NCBI GenBank assembly: GCA_036583965.1
Contig: JAZBQD010000027.1
Location: forward strand, 25,799,001 to 25,863,000
Direction of reading: 5' to 3'
Length of the DNA: 64,000 nucleotides
Source: Prunella strophiata
Taxonomy: Eukaryota; Chordata; Aves; Passeriformes; Prunellidae
The notes under the pieces are model-generated. The model was given only the letters and a program-made list of their open reading frames with translations. It searched no databases and was not told where the DNA came from. Shown piece after piece: positions 56,858-64,000 of this stretch. Each line of letters starts with the position of its first letter. Within the stretch, counting starts at the first letter, position 1. The position numbers and the translations under genes were made by a program.

Positions 56858-58063
56858 TTGGGTGTCACTGCTGGGTGACACTGCTGGGTGACACTGCTGG
56901 GTGTCACTGCTCTGGGTGCCACTGCTCTGGGTGCCACTGCTGGGTGACACTGCTCTGGGTGCCACTGCTGGGTGCCACTGCTCTGGGTGTCACTGCTGGG
57001 TGTCCACTGCTGGGTGTCACTGCTCTGGGTGTCACTGCTCTGGCTGTCACTGCTGGGTGTCACTGCTCTGGGTGTCACTGCTGGGTGCCACTGCTGGGTG
57101 TCATGCTCTGGGTGCCACTGCTGGGTGCCACTGCTGGGTGTCACTGCTGGGTGCCACTGCTCTGGGTGTCACTGCTGGGTGCCACTGCTGGGTGTCACTG
57201 CTGGGTGCCACTGCTGGGTGTCACTGCTGGGTGCCACTGCTCTGGGTGCCACTGCTGGGTGTCACTGCTGGGTGTCACTGCTCTGGGTGCCACTGCTCTG
57301 GGTGCCACTGCTGGGTGTCACTGCTGGGTGCCACTGCTGGGTGTCACTGCTGGGTGTCACTGCTGGGTGTCACTGTTCTGGGTGTCACTGCTGGGTGCCA
57401 CTGCTCTTGGTGCCACTGCTGGGTGCCACTGCTGGGTGCCACTGCTGGGTGCCACTGCTCTGGGTGTCACTGCTGGGTGCCACTGCTCTGGGTGCCACTG
57501 CTCTGGGTGCCACTGCTGGGTGTCACTGCTCTGGGTGTCACTGCTGGGTGCCACTGCTGGGTGTCACTGCTCTGGGTGTCACTGCTGGGTGTCACTGCTC
57601 TGGGTGTCACTGCTGGGTGTCACTGCTCTGGGTGTCACTGCTCTGGGTGCCACTGCTGGGTGTCACTGCTGGGTGCCACTGCTGGGTGTCACTGCTGGGT
57701 GTCACTGCTCTGGGTGTCACTGCTGGGTGTCACTGCTCTGGGTGCCACTGCTCTGGGTTGTCACTGCTGGGTGTCCACTGCTGGGTGTCACTGCTGGGTG
57801 CCACTGCTGGGTGTCCACTGCTGGGTGTCCACTGCTGGGTGTCACTGCTCTGGGTGTCACTGCTGGGTGTCACTGCTGGGTGTCACTGCTGGGTGTCACT
57901 GCTGGGTGTCACTGCTGGGTGTCACTGCTGGCTGCCACTGCTCTGGGTGCCACTGCTCTGGGTGTCACTGCTGGGTGCCACTGCTCTGGGTGCCACTGCT
58001 GGGTGCCACTGCTGGGTGCCACTGCTGGGTGCCACTGCTCTGGGTGTCACTGCTGGGTGCTCT
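56858..58063. repeat. 13/15-bp minisatellite array, about 85-90 copies
   Basis: Units are GGGTGTCACTGCT or GGGTGCCACTGCT (13 bases), or the same with an inserted CT (15 bases). Rare variants include GGGTGTCCACTGCT. The array has no stop in any + frame, so three overlapping 400-codon frames all read Cys/Trp/Leu/Gly-rich repeats (56818-58077, 56901-58109, 56972-58174). Confidence 0.97.
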
Positions 58064-58167
58064 GTCAGGCAGAGTGAGGGAGATGCTTTTGCAAGAACTG
58101 GGGGGGTAAACCCCATTTTTGGTGTCGTGGTTTATGGCTGCTGTGATGGGGGAGATCTTGAATGCAC

Positions 58168-58578
58168 CAAGTGATTTTTTGGGGAGATCGGTTGAGGCTC
58201 AAATGATTTTTTGGAGGGATGGGGTGGGGCTCAAATGATTTTTGGTGGGGGGTGGAGTGGAGCTCAAGTGATTTTTTTTGGGGGGGGATGGGGTGGGGCT
58301 CAAGTGTTTTTTTGGGGGGATGGGGTGGGGCTCAAGTGATTTTTTGGGGAGATAGGTTGAAGCTCAAGTGATTTTTGTGGGGGCATGGGATGAGGCTCAA
58401 ATTATTTTTTGGGAGCATGGAGTGGGGCTCAAGTGATTTTTTGGGGGATGGGGTGGGGCTCAAGTGATTTTTTGGGGGAATGGGGTGGGGCTGCAGTGCT
58501 TCTTGAGGAGCCAGCACGGAGAGCCCCAGCTGGGACGTGGCCAGTGGTGGGTGCAGGCAGCTAGCCCAGGGCAGAGCT
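58168..58578. repeat. Right arm of the inverted duplication (satellite C then segment A, reversed)
   Basis: About 10 units of the reverse-complement satellite (CTCAAGTGATTTTTTGGGGG type), then GAGGAGCCAGCACGGAGAGC to CTAGCCCAGGGCAGAGCT, the reverse complement of 55680-55766. The arm is about 410 bases and slightly shorter than the left arm. Confidence 0.93.
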
Positions 58579-58718
58579 CAGTGCTGAGCTGTCACCTTCA
58601 GCACAGCCCTTGCATCCTCCCAGGAGCAGGGATCCACCTGGGTTTGCCACAGCACTGAAGAGCAAAGACCCACCTCTCCTTGGAGGAGAAGCCAAAACCA
58701 GGAGCTAGAACTGTGCCA

Positions 58719-58917
58719 CGTGGATTTTCAGAGCTCAGCCTCCTGTGAAAGAGCTCCTGGACAGCACCCTTGGGTGATCCCAGGGACACACACATTGCTC
58801 CAGGAGCACGGGGTGGAGGAGCAGTCCATGACTTGCTCTGCAGTACCTGGAATCCCAGCCCTGAGCTCTCCACTGCACCCTGAAGCCTTCCTGTGAAGCT
58901 GCCACCAGGAGCAGGTG
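58719..58917 (+). repeat. Segment B, copy 2 (direct duplicate)
   Basis: Same orientation as 56197-56428 with few mismatches and a 34-base deletion after GGGTGATCCC. It is separated from the reversed A segment by about 140 bases absent from copy 1. Confidence 0.93.
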
Positions 58918-59472
58918 AAAAAACCTTCCCTGTCTGCCAAAAGAGAGAGTAAATGAAAAATCTTCCAGAGCAGCCAAAAAAAGGAGCCTTAAACCTCCCC
59001 AGGTTAACAGGTGTTTCATGTTGATTTTCACTCTAGCACTAACAGCCCTCTAGAGAAGAACAAAACTTCTCCCATGCAGAAGAGCTGGGAAATTCTCTTT
59101 TACAAACTGTGCAGGAGCTACCAGAAGGGCAGGTGTAGGTGTTCTGGCTTCATTTGAGGAAGGACCTTTGCTGTAGGTGAGAAATGAAGCCCCAGAAAGA
59201 AATAAAGGGCCCTGAGATGCCCACAGCAAATTATTTGGGTGATTTTCCTCTCAGGGCTGCACACGAGGGTGATGGGAACATCTTTTGGCACCTCCTGGTG
59301 TGTGCCACAGCCTTGGCAGTATTTCTGTGTTTTCTCCCTTTCCCACAAGAGGTGGGTGGGAGGGATCTAATCCTCAGGAATCCAGCTCATGGAATACCCT
59401 GTTCCCCCTCAGGACACTGCACTGGAGCTGGGGCCTGGCACATGCTTTGAAAAGCCCCAGCAGCAGAGTGAC
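58918..59472. other. Intergenic, no gene seen
   Basis: About 550 bases, no recognisable feature. Confidence 0.5.
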
Positions 59473-60060
59473 TGTGGGAAACAGTAAAGGCAAGAAGATT
59501 TTTAGGAAGTAAGTTTTAGGAACAGGAAGAGTAAAGAAACTTGGAATTAGTTGTAATTGTAAAGTTTGAAGATTGGAAAAGTATAGTATAGTAAGTAAAG
59601 ATATAAAACAATACTTTGAGTTTTAGGTTTGGTTAGGATAGATTTAAGGACTGCAGGAAAATATGCTTAGCAAGACAGTAAAAGGTTTTAAACTTAATAA
59701 TGGAGTATTGCTTATTAATAAAAGCATACAGGCAAGCTTTGTGTGAAGCAGGTGTGTGTGTGCTTTTATAAACTATCTATAAGCTTTGGCAAATATGCTA
59801 ATGGCTAGAAGGTTCTTTAAATGCTCTGTAACAAATAAATCTTTACTGCTGGTTGTATGTGAGCTGTTGCCATCTTTCTATTGTCTCAACCCTGTAATGA
59901 GGCTGATGCTGCAAATAAAACTCAAAGAACATACCCCAGCAGTCCTGTCCTGTTTGTGGAAAAACAAGAAAAACCTCTCCAACACAGTGACCACAGCACC
60001 TTGTCTCAGAATGCTGATGGTGGAGGACTTCTCATGGACTGCAAATAAAACACCTGGACC
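59473..60060 (+). mobile_element. Probable LTR relic, plus orientation
   Basis: AT-rich island: starts near TGTGGGAAACAGTAAAGG, has GCTTTTATAAACTATCTATA (TATA region), then AACAAATAAATC and CTGCAAATAAAAC (59914 and again near 60043), resembling the U3-R-U5 order of songbird ERVL-type LTRs. A target duplication was not found, and the right boundary is uncertain. Confidence 0.4.
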
Positions 60061-63000
60061 ATGAAGAGCTCTGGGCTCTGCAGCACTGTGCAGGAAATCC
60101 AGACACAAAATGTGGCTGTCCCCTTGAGAGGGACAGTCTGGGGAAGGTCTGTGTGCAACCAAAACACAGCAAGGGGCTGGAGGTGGAAAATGCCTCTTGA
60201 ATCATCCACCCCTTCCCATCCAGCTGGGTGAGCAGCAGGGATGGAGTCAGTGGGTTGTTGTTCCCACTTCCAAACAACCTCCCTGCATCCCAGCTCAGGA
60301 TGCTTCGTGCCAGCTGCCTTGGCATCAGCCCATGGCCAGGGGTGTTCAGAGCTCTGAGCAGGCAAGGGGAGATGTTGGGGATGCCATCACAGCAAGCCAG
60401 AAGGATTTGGTGCCCCTGGGCAGCAGCAGCAGCCCAGAGGCCACCCCCTTGGCCAGCAGAGTGTCCAGAGAGGTCACTGAGACCTTCAGGGGGTGACACT
60501 GCTTGGGGACATGCAGGGAAGCAAGGACCTGGCTGTGCAGGCAGAGCTGGGCCAGCTGGAGGTGCAGAGCCCGAGAGGAGATGGCAGGAGGAGATGTCAT
60601 GGAAAATATTTACCCCGTGAGGTCAGTGCACCCTGGCTGCTCTCTGGAGGGGACTTTGAACACAGGAGGGCAGGCGTTTCCCTGCTGCAGGACAGAGCAG
60701 GCACTTCCCTCCGCTGGCCAGATGAGAAGTGGAAAGTTTTGTGCATGAGGCAAAGCAACTGAGCCATCAGCTGCCGGCCACTGGGTGCTTGCTGTTAGGG
60801 GAAACTGCCTGTTTTGAGAAAAAAAAAAAAAAAAAAGAAAAAAAAAGGGGTGGATCTCTGAGAAAAACGCCTGGGGGGAAAAAACCACCGGAGGGGATGT
60901 GGCAGAGCAGAGGCATCAGCTGGCAGTAGGACACAGGGAAGTGCAGGCACACTCTTGGTTGTGTATAGAGGAGAAAAATCATCCCAAAATTGTGATGGCT
61001 CAGAAGAAAAGACCCCAGTTCTCATGTCTGGCTGTTTCAGCAATAAAAACAGTGCTTGGCATCCTCTGCTGCTGGGGTTCATCACAACCTTTCGTGCTCA
61101 AGGTGAGGTTGGGGAGCTGGTCCTGCTAAATCCCATCAGTGTGTGCAGCCCTGGATGAAAGCAATGTGGGACTGATCACTGCTGGCTGCTCAGGCCACCT
61201 GAGCAGGTGAGGCCAAGAATTGGGGTGGCTCAAGCAGAGCAAATCATCTCCCAGAAGATCATCAGAGAAGGCAGATGTTTCACACCTCGTGAGGCAGAGC
61301 TCTCAGAAGATGACTCCCAGCACATTTTGCTTGGCCTAATTTCCAGGCAAGCCTCATGCCTTGAAGCAGGGATCCTGACACTCACTGCCCTTCCAGGAAG
61401 CATCTCTTGCCACCATTGCTGGCTGGGTCAGCCTCCCAGGGGAGAACTTCTCTCTTTATTGCAGGTTTGGATGATAAATTGGTGCTTTCCCCCCAAGGGG
61501 ATGGTGACTGCATCAGTGAAAGGGGCAGGGGGTCTTCCAGTGCTGCCAGCAGTGACTCAAGAGGTGGGACTGCAGCCTCCTGACTCACTGCCTGTGAGCC
61601 CAAGCCCTGGTGAGCTGCTTCCCTTGCATCACTCACTCTGGAGATGATAAAGGCACCCCAGCTATGGTTTCAAGATGTGCTGTGCTGTTTCAAGCCCCCA
61701 CAATTTCTCCTTTCCAAGGTTTTTTCCCCCCCCCTTTTTCAGCTGTGGAGTCACCATGTTGCCAGCTCATCTCTCCACTGAGCAGGCAGGGCAGGGCTGG
61801 CCTCCTCCCCACCCTTCTCCAGTTTGTCCCAGTCTCATCCCAGTGCCCTCAGCTCCCTCAGCACCAGGGTGCCTCTTGTCCCACCACACAAATTCCACTC
61901 ACACCAAGAGCCCCCCGTGCCACCAGTGGGGTCTCCAGCGTGGCACCACCAGACCCTCACTCCCCTGGGACCCTTCCAGGAGTGACAGCAGTGTCCCCTG
62001 TCCCCTGCCTTGCTGTGCCACCCAGATGCTGGCACTCCCCCACCCTTCTGTGGGCACTGTGGTGGCTCAGACACTTGAGCCCTGGCTCAGCTGTTGACTC
62101 CAGCCCATCCCCGAGGAGAGGGATGGGCATGAGGACTTGCTCCAGGCTCCAGGGTGGGATTTCACTCACTGCAGTGCCCTGGTGCCTGTGGCCTGCTCTA
62201 AAAATACAAAGAAAGCAGTGGGCAGCCCAGCCCCACCCCGTGTCCCACAGAGGGATGCTCAGCCAGGCCTGCCTCCCTGGCTGAGAGAAATTCAGCTGAA
62301 GGCTGAAAATTGGGGCGAATTTTAGGAGATCTGGATGTAGGGAGAGCAGCAGGAAGGCTCTGTGTGTCCCTCACACTCCCTGCTTTGCTAAGCCAGACCA
62401 GCCAAGCTCGTCCTACCTCCCCATCCCTCTGACCACCCTGCTGCCCCTCTCCTCCTGCCTCAGCCAAGGGGACACAGCAGGGACACAGCCAATGGGATCA
62501 TCCCCCTCTCACCGTGTCCTTGTGCTCAGGCACTTCACACAAGCCCCAGTGTGGCAGCAGGAGCTTCTCTCTCCCATCCTCACCTGCTTGGCTTCCTGCT
62601 CCACAGCAACGAATTCCACCCCATTCCTTCCTCCCCAGATCTCCCCTTCCTCCCTCCCTCCTGGGATCATCCACACTCAGTCCCCACATGGATGTCATTA
62701 ACAGAACCCAAAAATTAAGAGGGAACCATGAGGAGCAGGAGGTGCTTGAGGGGAGAAGATGGGGACTGAGGGCTCCTGGAGGGTGCAGACACATCTGGGA
62801 GGGAGCCTGACACTGGTTTAATTAACGTCACATTTTGTGATTGCAAAGCCCCTTCCCACCCTGCTCCTGTCGCACCTGGGGACCTTGCCCTGCCTTTGTG
62901 CCCTGGCACGTTCTGGGGACAGGGAGCCAAAGGGCACAGCAGGCAGTGGAGGTCACAGCAGCAAGCGGGGAGGCAGGGCAGCAAGCCCGGGGCAGGTGGC

Positions 63001-63116
63001 TTTGGGTGGGCAGGCAGCGCTGGCATCTGTCACCGGGGGCGCGATGGCACCCAGAGCTCCTGTCACCACTGGGACACCGAGCTGGGCAGGGGAACGTGGG
63101 GGACAGCTCTGTCCCC
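60061..63116. other. Intergenic, no gene seen
   Basis: About 3 kb, unique and GC-rich. An A-tract lies at 60818-60846 and a C-run near 61728. Open frames up to 224 codons (61610-62284) have no recognisable domain. Confidence 0.5.
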
Positions 63117-63400
63117 TGGCCAAGGGGCTGCTCCTGACTCTGGGAGAGCGTTTGGAGCCGGGCTGTTTGTCCTTTAGCCAAGGGACTATTCCTGACTTTG
63201 GGAGAGGGTTTGGAGCCGGGCTGTTTGTCCTTTAGCCAAGGGGTTATTCCTGACTTTGGGAGAGGGTTTGGAGCCGGGCTGTTTGTCCTTTAGCCAAGGG
63301 ATTATTCCTGACTTTGGGAGAGGGTTTGGAGCCGGGCTGTTTGTCCTTTAGCCAAGGGGCTGCTCCTGACTTTGGGAGAGGGTTTGGAGCCGGGCTGCTC
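63117..63400. repeat. 58-bp minisatellite, nearly five copies
   Basis: Unit: TTTAGCCAAGGGGCTGCTCC, then TGACTTTGGGAGAGGGTTTG, then GAGCCGGGCTGTTTGTCC. Copies differ mainly in GGGGCTGCTCC / GGACTATTCC / GGGTTATTCC. Confidence 0.96.
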
Positions 63401-63761
63401 CCGAGAAACAGCCGCTCCCCCTGACACGGAGTGTCATCCCATCCCCTACTCTCCCAGTTCAAGCTCCCCCCGCCACTCCCGTCGCTCCTGTCCCCCCCAG
63501 GTGACACCCCTGCCCTGGGACACGCTGTCCCCTGGTGCCAGCGCAGGGAGCCGGTTGGGTTTCAGAGCAGAGGATGTGACATGTGTACCGCTGCCCGTGT
63601 CCCGTGTCCCGTGCCAGGAGGGTTCCTGGAAGCAGGAGGGGATGTCACAGCCCGCCCCGTGCCGCAGGACACGCAGGTGCTGCCAAAAGCACAGCTCCTC
63701 ACGTGGCTGGTGCCAACATTCCCCGAGAGGCTGGCAGGGAGCAGCCACCCCCGCCTTGCTC

Positions 63762-63786
63762 CCCTCCTCCTCCTCCTCCTCCTCCC
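63762..63786. repeat. CTC microsatellite
   Basis: About eight CTC trinucleotides in a row. Confidence 0.95.
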
Positions 63787-63822
63787 TTGCTGATCCCGTT
63801 TTTAAATTCTCCTTTCCCTCCT

Positions 63823-64000
63823 CTTGGCTCCCCTCTCTCAGTTCAAGGGGATGGGTCAGAGATTTTCCCCTCTCTCAGTTCAAGGGGATGGGTCAGAGAT
63901 TTTCCCCTCTCTCAGTTCAAGGGGATGGGTCAGGAGATTTTCCCCTCTCTCAGTTCAAGGGGATGGGTCAGAGATTTTCCCCTCTCTCAGTTCAAGGGGA
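63823..64000. repeat. 37-bp minisatellite running off the window end
   Basis: Unit: GTTCAAGGGGATGGGTCAGA then GATTTTCCCCTCTCTCA. Starts at 63841, 63878, 63915, 63953 and 63990; one unit is 38 bases (extra G). The array continues past the window, so its size is unknown. Confidence 0.97.

Noticed and set aside
56818..58174. Three 400-codon Cys/Trp-rich proteins
   Set aside because: All three frames are open over the same minisatellite, which is a property of the unit, not evidence of coding.
12307..64000. FAM163A coding exons
   Set aside because: Expected downstream of TDRD5 from mammalian order, but no frame with its transmembrane start or Ser-rich tail was recognised.
1..64000. tRNA or other small RNA genes
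   Set aside because: No B-box-like GGTTCRANTCC with a foldable partner was noticed on either strand; a tRNAscan run would settle it.

Overview
This is vertebrate nuclear DNA, most likely from a bird and probably a songbird. It has a spliced gene with consensus GT/AG introns, many 5'-truncated CR1-type LINE tails on both strands, solitary avian-type LTRs, GC-rich minisatellites and one 500-N assembly gap. Nothing bacterial or plasmid-like is present. Every gene call rests on reading frame, splice signals and remembered family features; no database search was possible. Region 1 (1-12.3 kb) holds one convincing protein-coding gene on the + strand, TDRD5 (Tudor domain-containing 5), a germline piRNA-pathway protein. 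Nine coding exons join in phase: two LOTUS (OST-HTH) domains, an acidic linker with a 30-bp in-frame tandem repeat, an extended Tudor domain and a C-terminal exon followed by AATAAA. Two features stand out. The third LOTUS domain of mammalian TDRD5 was not found. Exon 8 has an in-frame TGA caused by a GGGG run; a GGG run would read through into exon 9, so this is either a real frameshift or an assembly error. Region 2 (12.3-47.7 kb) is a gene desert. It contains CR1 fragments, a 455-bp LTR inserted inside a CR1 copy with its target duplication, two copies of a second LTR family in opposite orientation, and two CpG-rich promoter-like patches (about 31.0-31.35 kb and 37.78-38.13 kb, the latter with a CCAAT box). 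In mammals FAM163A follows TDRD5 on the same strand, so these patches could be upstream non-coding exons or promoters of that neighbour. No FAM163A coding exon was found. Region 3 (47.7-64 kb) is a minisatellite field: a 51-bp array of about 54 copies (47.7-50.5 kb), a C-poor T/G block (51.0-51.8 kb), a 12-bp GTGTCCC array (55.4 kb), and an inverted duplication (55.68-56.2 kb against 58.17-58.58 kb) made partly of an about 33-bp satellite. A 13/15-bp array (56.86-58.06 kb) lies between the inverted arms. A 58-bp array (63.1 kb) and a 37-bp array running off the window end (63.84 kb onward) follow. The long open frames in this field are by-products of repeat composition, not genes.
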